Assembly (NCBI GenBank): GCA_037833965.1
Contig: AP031351.1
Location: forward strand, 8,072,501 to 8,136,500
Length of the DNA stretch: 64,000 bases
Direction: 5' to 3'
Origin: Marchantia polymorpha subsp. ruderalis
Lineage: Eukaryota > Streptophyta > Marchantiopsida > Marchantiales > Marchantiaceae
Numbering within the stretch: position 1 is the stretch's first letter; each line of letters starts with the position of its first letter. The notes under the pieces were generated by a model that was not told the DNA's origin, made no database searches, and was given only the letters and a program-made list of their open reading frames with translations. Both the position numbers and the translations under genes were made by a program. Shown here one piece after another: positions 1 through 11,900 of the stretch.

Positions 1-141
1 AGACAGGACGAGACTCAAACGCACAAGAAACTCCGCGCAAGAACAAAAGAAATTGTCAGCCAGCAATGATGGGCTTTTTAGTAGACAAAGGAAAATGCGA
101 ACTAGGACAGCCACAATGAACTGATGGCAGTAGCTTCAAAC

Positions 142-1962
142 CTTTCTTCTGTGCGAACTGCTCCCATTTTGTCGGAGGCCTTGGCTTGGGTAGCTGGAAC
201 AACCAACGCATAGCCCAAATGTCCATAAGATAAATGAAGCCATCAGGGCTGTAAGTGAAAACGAAGACGACTCATTAACATTCGAAAATTATGCAAACAA
301 TATCAGAGTACTAGAAAAGACACGGTGACTATTGAACATTTGAAAGCTGAAAAAACCACAAAAGTGATCACAAAATCTTTACACACCGGCTTCTCCCGAG
401 GAAGACGCGTTGTTGGAGGAGGCAAAGTCACGAGGCGTCCGACTTTGTCAACGGTCGCTGGAAGCTCGTACAACTTATCACTGAGGGCCTGGATCAACTC
501 TCTCGCTTTCTCAAGGCATTCAGCCCTGCAATAACAGATGATGATGGCAGGCTTTGAGTTCCAAGGGCAACGTTTCTCTCTACAGTACTTCTTAAATCGA
601 ATCGTGGGGATTCGATTTAAGATCATACTTATACAATTAAACCATGCTGAATTTCAGCGATCTAGAACGAGTGAAGTCGCATGTGACATGAGGATTTAAT
701 TGAGTGAAACTTCCCTAACCAGAGTTCCAAGATTCTAGTGTACATTATGCAGTATAAGATCAACCTCGGGGAATAACCCTGCAAATAACCGGATCAACTA
801 ATGTCTAGGTGGTCCATCTCATGGTGCCCAAGGGGTACAGCAGTTGGGAAGAAGCATGGATACAATGACAGACAAACCGAGACCTGTCATGCATGAACTA
901 GAGATTGAATGAAAGACATATTAATGCAAACATGGAAGATTGCAGTGACCAGGAGAACGTTGGGACATGGAAGGCAGTACGGGCAGAGCACTGTCCATGT
1001 GACAGCTGCTCTGCTGTCACATGGACAGTGCTGGAGGAACTCAATGGGCAGTACGAATATACAAGTTCGACGCAAGCAATTCCTCCAGTGCCCATCGGCA
1101 AAATTTGGATGGGAAACGCCGAATTCCCGAGACAGAGACTCGCTACTTCATCAGAGCAGAGGCCTTCGCACAAAATTGCGCGCAGCGGATGATGACTCCA
1201 AGCCAACAAGCGAGGCAAGAGCATAGGCTGTTCTAGGATGCAGTATATAGATGAGCTGAACTCCGTGAAGTTTCGAAGCTCTCAGTTTTTTATCATTTCC
1301 CATGTACTCTTGGTGGTGTGTGAGCGCACATCAACTCACAGATACATCAAGGATCGAGTGACTTCAGTGTTTGTTTTCAGAACTTTAAGAGTGCCACGTA
1401 TCGCTGAGAAATAGCATAAACCAGATTGCTCGGAGAATCAGACTCGAGTGAACTCTGAGGCAGATTCAAAACACAAGGCCGATCTAAAATCCACGTAACT
1501 CAACACACTTTGTTCAGACTTGAAGCTTGTCCTACTCTGGAACTTCCACAAAGGAAAGAGAGCCACAAGGGATGGCCGGAACCTGTCGCTTAAGCTAAAA
1601 CGCCGATCCACTTTGCACTTACCGACCTTAAGGCGCATCACGGAGACAGTGAGAGACTCCCGTGAATAAGAATCAGCATCAGAGGGATTTCTGGAACCTT
1701 GATTGATCCCCTGTTGTTAAGAAAGCCGGAGCCGCACACTCTGGCCTTCCAACTATGAGTGATAAATTTGCAGGTGCAGTGAATGAATGCAGTGATGTGG
1801 CTGGTGAGAGGAACACAAGCGAACTTACGGTGAGGAAAAAGAAGCTCGCGGATCGAAGACCATCAAGTTGCCAAGATCCATAGCGTAGAGGTCAGCGGGC
1901 TGCATCGCATAAGCTTCATGGTTCGAAGTACTTTCGATCGCCAGATCTTCTGACGAGTCCAT
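142..1962 (-). CDS. RRS1: Ribosome biogenesis regulatory protein RRS1 (5' part; continues past left edge)
   Basis: RRS1 is a nucleolar 60S assembly factor that, with RPF2, brings the 5S RNP into pre-60S particles. Three exons are visible, in transcript order 1829-1962, 387-525 and 142-193; phases join cleanly (44 codons plus 2 nt; then 1 nt). The ATG at 1962 opens MDSSEDLAIEST and leads to the family motif MDLGNLMVFDP. Exon 2 gives the helix ending LPPPTTRLPREKP, the hallmark of RRS1, and exon 3 gives PKPRPPTKWEQFAQKKG, matching the conserved W-x-x-F-A block. Donors are GTAAGT, GTGTGT and GTTTGA. About 108 residues are present of a protein usually around 300; the basic C-terminal half lies outside the window. 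Intron 1 is long (about 1.3 kb) and holds a perfect hairpin. Identity is firm; exact exon edges are by eye. Confidence 0.9.
987..1032. repeat. Perfect 20-bp inverted repeat (hairpin) in RRS1 intron 1
   Basis: The arms 987-1006 and 1013-1032 are perfect reverse complements of 20 bases around a 6-base loop (TGCTCT). The arm begins AGCACTGTCC. It lies deep inside the first intron of RRS1 and is palindromic enough to fold in RNA of either strand. No coding role is evident; short overlapping ORFs here are by-products of the palindrome. Confidence 0.85.
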
Positions 1963-2600
1963 TTGTGCTGAAAACTGAGCACTCTACAATCCGGAGACCC
2001 GCCAGTCTTTCCAATTTGCACTCCTCGTCACGTCCCGTGCAAAAATTCCCTCCCCCACCGACGGCAGTGAATCTGCAAATCTTAACCAAATGGTGACCGG
2101 GCTTCTCTCTAAAACCCTATGAACTGGAACGACGGGACCAATTTCCCAATTTCCCAGCACTAATTGCAATGTGCAGTCTGCAATCTGCACTCTACGACTC
2201 AATTCTGAGAATTTCTTCCGCAGCTCTCGGGGCAGCAAATCGGGAGCGGCCTGGAGCGAAACTCCAACCCTTCTGAGCAATTCTGGAGCCAAACCCCGCG
2301 GCTAGGGAACGAGCCGTAGCGCAACCCTAAGGTTTCTCAGGGTTTAAGCCGGTCCAGGAATTCGTTACCGCGTCCGACGATCGGACTGCAGTCACTAAGC
2401 CGATCGAAGCCAGTCGGCGATGGACTGCAGTCAACTGCCGTCATCAAAGTACAGTAGAGCACGTCAATAAGAAAAACTCGGAACTGTGTATCGCCCGGGA
2501 GGAAAACGAACGTGCGACCGAAAATGACCGAAAAATGGACGAATAGAGTACGGTCAGGGGGCCGAATTTAGCACAGAACACCCGTGTTCTCATGGAGTGG
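1963..2600 (-). promoter_or_regulatory. Putative 5' UTR and promoter region of RRS1
   Basis: This stretch lies directly upstream of the RRS1 start on the minus strand. It has higher GC than the DNA beyond 2600 and no convincing coding exon. A minus-strand open frame (1984-2292) has only a TTG start and stops just before the RRS1 ATG, so I read it as untranslated leader or promoter. The transcription start was not located and no TATA box is clear. Confidence 0.4.
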
Positions 2601-5250
2601 TACGATTATCAGTAAGTCTTGTGATAATGATGGCACGTAGAGCATGAATTGGCTTGAGACAATGAATAAACCAACTTTTTTGTTTTTTTTAAGTTTCGAT
2701 ACGATTTTTTTCTAAGGATAAAACAGAATCCAGCATATATAAACAGTAGCTAAGATCAACACACATATCATTATACGTACAGATTTTGGTGCTTTGGGAG
2801 ATAAAACTTAGGTTCTTGGTTATGTTGATCAATGAATTATCTCAGTGAATCAAACACAGCTTGGAATATATGACATTCAACTTTTTAATAATACAAAACT
2901 GGCAAGAAAAATCAATCAACTTCTCATTTTCATCCTCAGCACATCTTATGGTTGCTCGCATTGGATAACCATAATTGTTACTGGGAAAATATATTTAGCA
3001 CAAGCGGAAGCTTAGAGAGATTTTGAGACTAACTGTGAGGAGTACACCTAAATTGCTCGAACCAAACAAATTATTTGATTCACAATTTATCTAACTTGAA
3101 CATGTATTGAAAATGTAATCATATTGAAGCCTTTGACGATATCGGACCATACAAGTATAGTAAATCTCAAGATCTTGATACGTAACTTTTCTTAATTAAG
3201 TTTTTGTAGTCAATCTCATTGATGTATTAGTCCAAAATTTTCATGTTTATATTGAATTGAGAGATACAGTTAAACATTACAGTGAATCAATGAGGCCAAA
3301 AAACTTTATTTTGTGCTTGTTGCATAGTTTTAAACCCTCAAACTTTCAATTTTCTTTATGATATTGAAGTGCTATGTAAAATAAGATACAACAATTAAAA
3401 TCAAACGTCATCTTTTGCTATATCATATGTTTATTGATTGATTTTTTTATTTCCAAACATTTTATTCTTAATCATGTTAAAGACTAAGTAAATATGATGA
3501 AATATTTGTCATTAAAAAATATGTAGGAGCTAATAAATTAAAAAATTTATGGTTTCATACAGTTGTATACATCTATTTATGATGTTATGAACTATTTTAA
3601 ATATAATTTACTAATTTATTCCAAAATTATTATAATTTTAAAATATTTAAATTAATCTTTGATTCATAAAATTAATCTGGAATGTTGATTTTCAAAAAGG
3701 TAAACAAAAGTTGAATATGTAAAAAAACAAAACATAGAATTATCATTTTTTCTTATTTTTTTTAAATACTTCAATCCTCATGCGATTTGCACATATTTCA
3801 TACATTGTAACGAAATGAATATGAAATTACAAAGCCTTCATGCAACAACATCATATTTTACAACTATCTGAGCAGAAATTTAAATTTGGTAAAATTAGAA
3901 TCAATATTGTGAAAGATGTACAATTATCTCCACTAGGATCACATCTTCATGACAAACATCTATTGAACTGTTAAACATTTTCATCTGAAACTAATTGCAA
4001 TTTTAATTGTTTCAACTTTTTTCAATACAAATGTTTAAATCATTTTTGAATCTATTAGCTCTTGAAATAAATTCAACATGCAATATAAAGTAACTTAACT
4101 AGGAAGTTGAAAAAATGTTAATGATTGAAATTTTGATACTTAATATGTTATCTGCATTCAAAATACAAAAATAATTATTTCGTTGCAACGAGTAATATAT
4201 AAGTAAAATTCATATATTATAATATAAGAAATAAAATTTACTTATATTTTATGAAAATTAAACATCAAAAGTTTACATCAAATTTGAAACACCATTAAAA
4301 TACTGTTTTAGTTTAAATCCTTTTTGAAAGACAAAAAACTATATATAAATATATATTTATATTTATATTTTAGGCATCATCCATAACTTCATGAAAAATA
4401 AAGATATCTAAATTTTTCCATTCTAACATACAGAAATAGCATTTAAAATTGTCAGCAAATGGAAGAGCTCTATGTTTTTTTTTTTTTTGTGTGGGTCCAT
4501 CCAATATTATGTGTGTATTGGATAAATCTCAGTAAGTGACATGATTGTAATGGAGCACTTGTATCCATATGAATCATGTACATTGTAGTGTTCTCTGCTG
4601 CAAGCCTGAAATGAAACCGAAGTTACTCAACAATGTGCACTATTGGAGTATGGTAGTTTGGTTACAATCGTATGTAAATTCTTCAATTACAAACCCGTTG
4701 TCAACGAAATCCAACACTGTTTCAGATTAAAAAATAATTGTAAACATTTTTATTAAAGTAGTTGACCTTAACCATCTATCTTGATGTGGAGAGCGTTATA
4801 CCAAAACAATGAATATGCAAACTATTATGAGTTAATATTTGATTCAAACTTAGATGTATTTGTTGAAGTTAATACGTCAATAGATGTACAATTGAGAATG
4901 CTGGTGGAGTTGGTTCCGTCACGCGTAGAAGGGATCAAGGTGCCAATGTATCTTCAATGTGGAAAAGTCGTGACCTAGCAGTCCGAATAAATCAGATCCA
5001 AGAAATATCTAAAAATCCTGAAGCAATGTCAATCCAAAATTGAGTTATTCAATGTGAAAACTCACACCACGATCCTCTTCTCCAATGCCATGCACTTTGA
5101 GCATGGGGTAGGTGGGTGGATACAGGCTTATTTTCACGTTTCTCATCTCACCGCTACCACCCATCTCAAAAGTAATATATTTATTATATTTCAGTTATAA
5201 CGTCTTATAATATTCGAGGTTAGTGCTAAAAAAAAAACCGAATGCACGGA
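2600..5250. other. AT-rich intergenic block, no gene seen
   Basis: Base composition drops sharply to strongly AT-rich, with runs such as T10 near 4480 and alternating TA tracts near 4340-4370. Open frames are few, short and unlike known proteins. There is no terminal repeat or transposase remnant that I can name. It looks like old intergenic or eroded repeat DNA between the RRS1 promoter and the next GC-rich region. Confidence 0.5.
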
Positions 5251-6300
5251 AAAAGAGGACGCACAGAACGACCCGGCCCGGCTCTAGATGAGCAGAATGA
5301 TTTGGAAAAAGAAACCCACCAATCCAAGCTAAACAACAATTGTTAATATTATTAATGATGTCAGTCGACTTTCTTCCAATCGGACGGAGCTTCGCTCATT
5401 CGATGGGAAAAGTCTCACAACAGAAAGTCTGCAGACTTGCAAGCCCAGGGTTGAGGAAGTTTAGGGTCGAGAGACCGTCCTTTCAGAAGTGGCCCCTCGT
5501 CATGCTCCAGAGGGTGCTCTCTTATGGAGAAATGGTACACGGGCACGTCGTATCCTCTGCCAGTGCTGCTTCGATCACGTACATGTTACCACGGTGGAAG
5601 AAACTATTATGAGGCATTTGTTCCTGAACCTATGGAGGCTGTTCTTTTGGTGGGTTTCCACCTCTTTGACTTGTTCTCATGTTCATTGTAAGCTGGATGT
5701 CGTGTGGGGTTTGCAATTGTCCGTACCTGGACCAGGAGTAGTTGTAGCAATCTCGAGCTGGAGGTCTCTTTTTCACTGGAATTGAGCTATTTAACACCTT
5801 GACCTAAAGTTTGCAAACTGTTCGATATGAGCTCTAGAGCTTTGTTAGACTTCGGACAAAGGATGCATTCTGAAGCAAAGGACTATCAGGCTGCTGATGA
5901 TCTGCTCGGTCGAAGTACATACATCGACAATGATTAATTGAAGCCCTTGCAAGTCTACAAAGATATCGAGCGACTGGGATTCTTATCACAATCGCTCAGG
6001 AAGTAAGTTCGGATTCTGATGCAGGCCTTTGTTCTAATGCACGAGACTTCGATAGATCCCGGTCCTTTCTCGGTCGGCTCAATGGGCACTCTTTGGGTCC
6101 GGCTTTTGCTCGGCTTCATGCATAGATTACAACAAAGGTACTTTTGTTGATACTGTGCATCAAATCCAGAAGTACTTCCATCGATCGATAAAATCTTCGC
6201 TTTTTGTTCTAATTTCCGAACGAAAATAACTCTTCGAATCGAAACAGAACGGGTGCCGAATCGCATAATATCGATAAGCTTCCGACGACCGGGAAGCATG
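5250..6300. other. Intergenic stretch with short overlapping ORFs of no known family
   Basis: Overlapping plus-strand frames at 5340-5612 and 5489-5785 and a minus-strand frame at 5955-6314 are open, but none shows a domain, codon pattern or flanking splice sites that I can support. They could be eroded transposon coding sequence; I assign no function. Confidence 0.3.
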
Positions 6301-6700
6301 ATAGAGACGAACACGAGTCATCGCCGACCGATATTATACTTTCCCGGGCAGCACGTGCAGACAGCACACGCCGGATCTTGACGACCGACGACTCCGTAAC
6401 GTAAATCTCTCCGACCGCCGCCCCCGTCGCGCTATTTACCTCGAACCGCTTTCACACCCGGGGCCACTCTCGGAGTTCGTGCCACGCTCCGTGCAGCGGA
6501 CTTGCTTTCCACTGTCTGACTCGTCTCCTCTCCCCGCGAGCCTATCCGGCCAGAGCCGTTGAGCCGCGTGTGGCGCGGGCGACGGGATGCGTTCCGGAAC
6601 CGGCTTCTTCTTGAGCGAGAGCGAGCGAGAGAGAGCGCGGACGGATACAAGAAGGAAATGGTTTGATAAGGTTATCTGCGCTCTGCTGGGCTTGGATCGA
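6300..6700. promoter_or_regulatory. GC-rich promoter-like segment with GA repeats
   Basis: GC content rises abruptly here, with CGCC-rich DNA and a purine run of GAGCGAGAGCGAGCGAGAGAG around 6610-6640. This pattern is common at plant promoters and 5' leaders. Overlapping minus-strand frames (6432-6978) are rich in Arg and Ser, as expected from GC-rich noncoding DNA. A plus-strand transcript starting here could feed the unassigned fragments at 7.0-8.3 kb, but that link is only a guess. Confidence 0.3.
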
Positions 6701-7019
6701 GGTTGATGCGCGTGAGGGCATCGGTCGGAGTCGTGGAGTGGCGGTGACATTTGTGTCGAGCTCTTAGCGATTCCGTCTCTCCCCCGAACGTGGAATGATT
6801 TGAAGAGTTTTTTTTGGCGATGCAGAAGCGTGCTAACTCGCAAAATGCCTCGCATGTGCATTCTTTGGAGCACGTTGGCATGATGTTCCGTATGGAGTGT
6901 GTGTGTGTTACATTTGTGTTGAGCTTCGTCCGTATGCTGGCGTCGTGTCTCGTCCAGTGGATGGAGAAACCATGACATGATTGTGGAATATGAGATGTGT
7001 TTAAAGAATACAATTGCAG

Positions 7020-8260
7020 GGAGTGATGAAGCGAAGAGAAATTGATAACCTCGTCAAGAAGCAAATGGATACAACCAAGTAATCTGATATTAAAATTTCA
7101 TTTCATGCGATTGTTTTAGTATGGATGCACTCCATATTAAACCTACCGGTAGACCTCTTAGTGATATCAGTTGTTAAAGTCAACATCCACATCTCCAAAG
7201 CAAGGAGATCGAAACCTCATAATTGATCAAAGGGCTCTTTCATCGGTACACGATTATATGATTTATAATGATTCGTTCTCACTTGAATCGTAGCAGGTGC
7301 AACTTATTGTAATTTCGTCAACCAGTTGTGGATTCAATTCGACAAAAATTTTGACGGTCTGTTCATGGACGCTTGCTCCAAGAGGCTAGAGGGTTTCTCT
7401 GGGCATTATCAGTTCGAAACTCTGTCAAGATGGTTATTCATATGACAATACTGAAACTTGGACTCATTCAACAAAGATGTGTGATATTTTATGATCTCTA
7501 TGACCACAAGAGTCATACAGTCATCCAGCGCGAGTCAACAGAACTCGGCGACGTGAGGCCAGTAAAAGCGAGAGAATTTTCCGTGAAGACCTTCTTGGAC
7601 CAATTGCTAACTGATTGGTCCAGTCTGGCGATGATCATCGTCTCTTCACACTAAACAACAATAAAGGCTGTATTCCACGTGGCCAAATGGACTAAGACAA
7701 CTTTCTTCATATTGTACAAGAACATCCCATGTTCAGCCGATTTGTTCTTATGGGACTATTTTTATTACATCGTTGCGCGTTTCCTTCTTCTCCAACTCGT
7801 TGAAGACGAAGTTGTACGGGAAGATATATGTTTCGCCGCAGGCTTTCATTCCGCTGTGAGAACAAGAAAGGTAAATTGGGCAAGAATGGGAAGTAAATAC
7901 AATTTGTTAAAATAAAGGAAAAGTTAGAAAAGATGCGGTCGATGAAGATGGTTTTGATGACTTGGCGACTGGTAAAAGAGTTTCCGCGTTTGGCGAGTGA
8001 CCGACACACTCCAGACGGACACACTGCATAATGACTCTAGCTGACGCAGGTGACTGCATGACGATGCCGCCACAGAGTATATCAAGCGTCAAGGCCGAGT
8101 ACCGCAACGTTGAGAAGTTTTCACCTCAGTTCGATGTCGTTGATGTTCCAGGAGGTAAAGGATCGTTCGGGCACATTCTTTGCACTAAGAAATTCGAACA
8201 GCTGCTTGTTCCCGGGATTCGCAACCACTGCAAGATGGGAGTACCTGTAGTTTAGCGGAG
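7020..8260 (+). other. Unassigned plus-strand ORF fragments (possible decayed or multi-exon gene)
   Basis: Several pieces look protein-like without forming a gene I recognise. A short exon-like frame after an AG at 7019 reads MKRREIDNLVKKQMD. A frame at about 7340-7440 reads DKNFDGLFMDACSKRLEGF. An open frame of 78 codons at 7679-7915 and one at 8031-8255 (ending with FDVVDVPGGKGSFGHIL) follow. They lie in different frames and are separated by stops, so either small exons are being missed or this is a decayed gene. I do not know the family. Confidence 0.25.
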
Positions 8261-8878
8261 ATCGTGGCAGGGGTGAGCATGGGCGATAGAAGACACATTG
8301 TCAACTGATGTTGAATCTTACTGGTCAATATATGATGGCGCTGTAAGTAGATCCAGTGCTATACTAAGTGGGTTGATGAGACTGATGCAGGAGAAGGTAA
8401 GTGAAATTATTCTGAAATTCATCACGACGGTGAGAAGGTAAGTGGTTATTTGCGTTCATGCCAGCCCCCACCCAGCCGCTCTGAAACCATGTCAAACTTG
8501 CAGGGGTCGGAAACTCACACAGACGACGTCAACACTCACTTGGGCAATCAGGGATCCTGACGGATGGATGGCAACATGTGGGGGCGGTCCTGGTCTTCAG
8601 GGTGCTGGACTAACCGAGACTCGTGACCGGTGACTGGGTGTGATGACTTCTTGACTTCTGACTTGAGGCTAACGAGTAGTGAACGATCAGGAAGGGAGTG
8701 GTACAGGAATATACTGAGCTCTGCAGGGATGGGGAATGGGGTAGCGTGGACTTTGGGACCTCCCGGAAAATTACTGTAATGGGAAATCGAGTTGCAGGCC
8801 CGTTCGGAAAGGCTGTCACCGGTCTACTGTGAGGTCGTCGTCTGCGTGCCATTGTTGCGAATAATTCTCTCCCAAACT

Positions 8879-8887
8879 TATATAAAA
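8879..8887 (+). promoter_or_regulatory. TATA box just upstream of the first AAE13 ATG
   Basis: TATATAAAA sits 29 bases before the ATG at 8916. In plants transcription usually begins about 30 bases downstream of TATA, that is near 8910-8920. The upstream ATG would then lie at or within a few bases of the mRNA start, so small shifts in start site would decide whether it is included. The spacing is read directly; promoter function is inference. Confidence 0.4.
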
Positions 8888-8915
8888 CCAGTAGATATCG
8901 ATCCCCATCATCAAC

Positions 8916-11900
8916 ATGCGCATTTCGTGCTTTCGCAATACATCTCAGCTTTCTCTGCTGAAGAGGTGGGTCAACACTCTTCTGCCTCATAGGACCTCCT
9001 CCTCCTCATACAGCTTTGGCATAGCAGAATCACAGCTCACGCATCTTCGAGGGATTTTCAGCCTGAGGGACTCCCTGTTGAAGTCTGCTGGTAGATCATC
9101 ATCCCTTCTTCATCAATTGCTCGCTTTGCGTGATTTCTTCATTTTTTTTCGTGGATTGCAGCGACAGGCAGATTACATGTGATGCCCTATGACAGTATAT
9201 CTAAATTTAGATAGCAAATCTTAGCAACCTCCGCGAGCAGAATTTTGAATTTGGAGTTCAACCTCGAGGCCGGGCGTTCATTGTCCACTGCGAATGTTCT
9301 TACTGTACGACTAACTTGCGTAATTGTCATCTCCGATTGCAGACTTTGAGAGCAAAATGGAGGTTGTGAAGGTTGCTCTGAAGTTAGAATCTGCAGCACT
9401 TGAGAAAGTTGCTGTTACGGCTGGTGATAAGTCTTTTACTTACGCAGAGGTGTTACGTTCTGCTTTCAACATCTCGTCTATTTTGGAGAACAAGGATGGA
9501 AGCAATGGGCATGTTGCTGAAGGCGAAGAGTCTGCAGAGAAACAGGTGCTTCCACTACGAATGTCCACCTGGCACAAGTCTAGAAATTACCAGGAGTTTC
9601 ACTTTCTCTTCTCAGTCCAGCTGATCTGGCGTTATCTGGCGTCCAGATGATCAAGTTTGAGGCAATTTTGATTGACTACATGACGGAAACTCCTTCCTTC
9701 TTCAGTGTGTCTCCGCCAGATGTTCTCAATTTTCGCTACAGGTTGAATATAGTTTCAATCGTGGTACTTAAAACCGTACGAGCTTGCGTTGGGTTCCGAT
9801 GAAAGCCCATGATTGCCTTCAGGATGTGTCTGATTCTAATCATCCTGGAACCAAGAAGCTTTACAAAGCTTTCAATATGTAGCTAGCTGATCAAGACACC
9901 AATCCGTCTTATATTAGATTTGTCCAAAAGCCCTGGGCTGTTACGGTCAGGGTCTGTTCTATGAAGCCATAGATATCTTGAAACAATACTTCTCTGACAC
10001 ATTTTCTGCGTCAACAGGCACAATATCGTCATTGTCAAGGTTAATTCTGAGTTTTCTTCGTATCCCGTTTACATCAGAGCACTTACATCTTGAGAACTTC
10101 TTCCAGGTCGTCGAAGCTGAAGCCGGCAAGAAAGCTGATGGCCCAAGAATCGGTATTATGGCCAAACCTTGTGCAGAGTTCGTTGCCGCAATGTGGGCCG
10201 CCTGGCTAAATGGGGCTGTTGCAGTTCCGCTTGCTCTGAGCTATCCGGAAGCCGAGCTTATGCACGTTATGACCGATGCGGTAATGGATCGAATTCAAGT
10301 CATTTGTAATTAATAGGCTTGATGAAGCATGCTCATGTTTGCAGTTAGAAGATTCTATCAGTCCAGATCAGTCAGATTTCGTAACAATCCGGACTGTTGC
10401 AATAAGGAAGTTTGGCTGTCAGCTTACTTTTCCGTAGATTCTTTCAACTTAATTTTCTTGTCGCCAGATGGAAGATGACTTCTGTGCCTATTGTCTCTGT
10501 GACTTATCCTAGTTACAAAGCTTATCGATGATGTATTACACGACGCTGTAAGTAGGTGTTTGGGCCTAGTATATCATAGTTCTGTTCCAAGACCGAGCCG
10601 ATTTGGTGAATATGTTCTAGGAGGACGGATCAAGTTTTGCATGACGATATAGTTGTAGGTCTGAGATTTTGTTGACTTTGTCCAGGACATTTCCGTGGTC
10701 GTCGCAACTGAGGAGTATCGTGAAATTTTAGAGAAGGTGGTTGAGAAGAGCCCAGGAGCCAAATTGTATATCCTCCCTCCCGTTGTCAACACCCATGGGA
10801 ATGAAATTACAGATACACAGAGTTTGGATAAGCTCTTGGTGGAAGTAAAGAATCGATCGTTAACCCTTTCAGGTAGATGAAATATACCTCTAACTGGTAG
10901 AATATGCTTTCACATTGCCATTTTCTTCATAGACTATCACCTTGGATCTCGGCCTTTACCCAATCAGCTTTTGGTTTCCACAGCTAGTCAGGGAGTGAGT
11001 GTTCCGTGTAGAATTTCAGTACCTTTCAAAAGGTTGTTAGGATGACTGGCATTTGTCGATGTCGAGTGCTGGTAAATTTCACATTTATGCTCATTGTTCT
11101 GAAACTGAGATTGACCTCAATTATATATATATCCGTAGGTGAAGAGGCAGCACTTATCATCTACACAAGTGGCACCACCGGGAGACCAAAGGGTGTGGTG
11201 CATACTCAGGCAGGCCTAGGAGCACAGGTTTGTAGTGCGCCATGTTGTTGAGGGTTTTGTAATGTCTCAAATTCCATTGACATTTTGTGCCATCTAGTTT
11301 AAATATCAGTCATAAAGGCTTTCTTAACTTTCACTTAGATCATCACCGAAAGATAACTAGCACGATGGATGATCTGATAAACACAACCAACGGCTGTCAA
11401 CGATCTCTCGACATTGTAGGTTCGAATGTTATCAGAAGCTTGGGGATACACTGCCGATGATCGATTCCTTCACTGTCTGCCCTTGCACCATGTCCACGGC
11501 TTAATCAACTCACTTCTGGCACCCCTTTATGCCGGAGCAACGATTGATCTGCTGCCCAAATTCAGCACGAGTGGTGTTTGGCAACGCTGGCGCAGCAGCT
11601 ATCCCGTTTCTGGAGAAGTTGCTGCTACCCCGATCACGGTCTTTACTGGCGTAAGTGTGACTCATTTCACCTAATGATAACTTGTAGAGTAGAGATGATG
11701 ACTCAGTTTTTTTTTCTTATGGACGGCTAACTTTGAAAATTTTTTCTTCATCACATGTAAGATAGAAGATCTTGGAGAGCAATGCTCTTGGTTATAATTC
11801 TAGTTTTCCCATTTTTTCAATATTCTATATTTCAGCTGCTGGAAAATCTAATTTCTTAAGATGAATACTCCTGAAACAGGTTCCGACGATTTACGTGAGA

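Noticed and set aside
1984-2292. Minus-strand 102-codon frame immediately upstream of RRS1
   Set aside because: It begins with TTG rather than ATG, shows no domain, and lies in the presumed RRS1 leader.
6436-6978. 180-codon minus-strand frame
   Set aside because: Arg/Ser/His-rich translation of GC-rich promoter-like DNA with no domain; overlapping frames are equally open.
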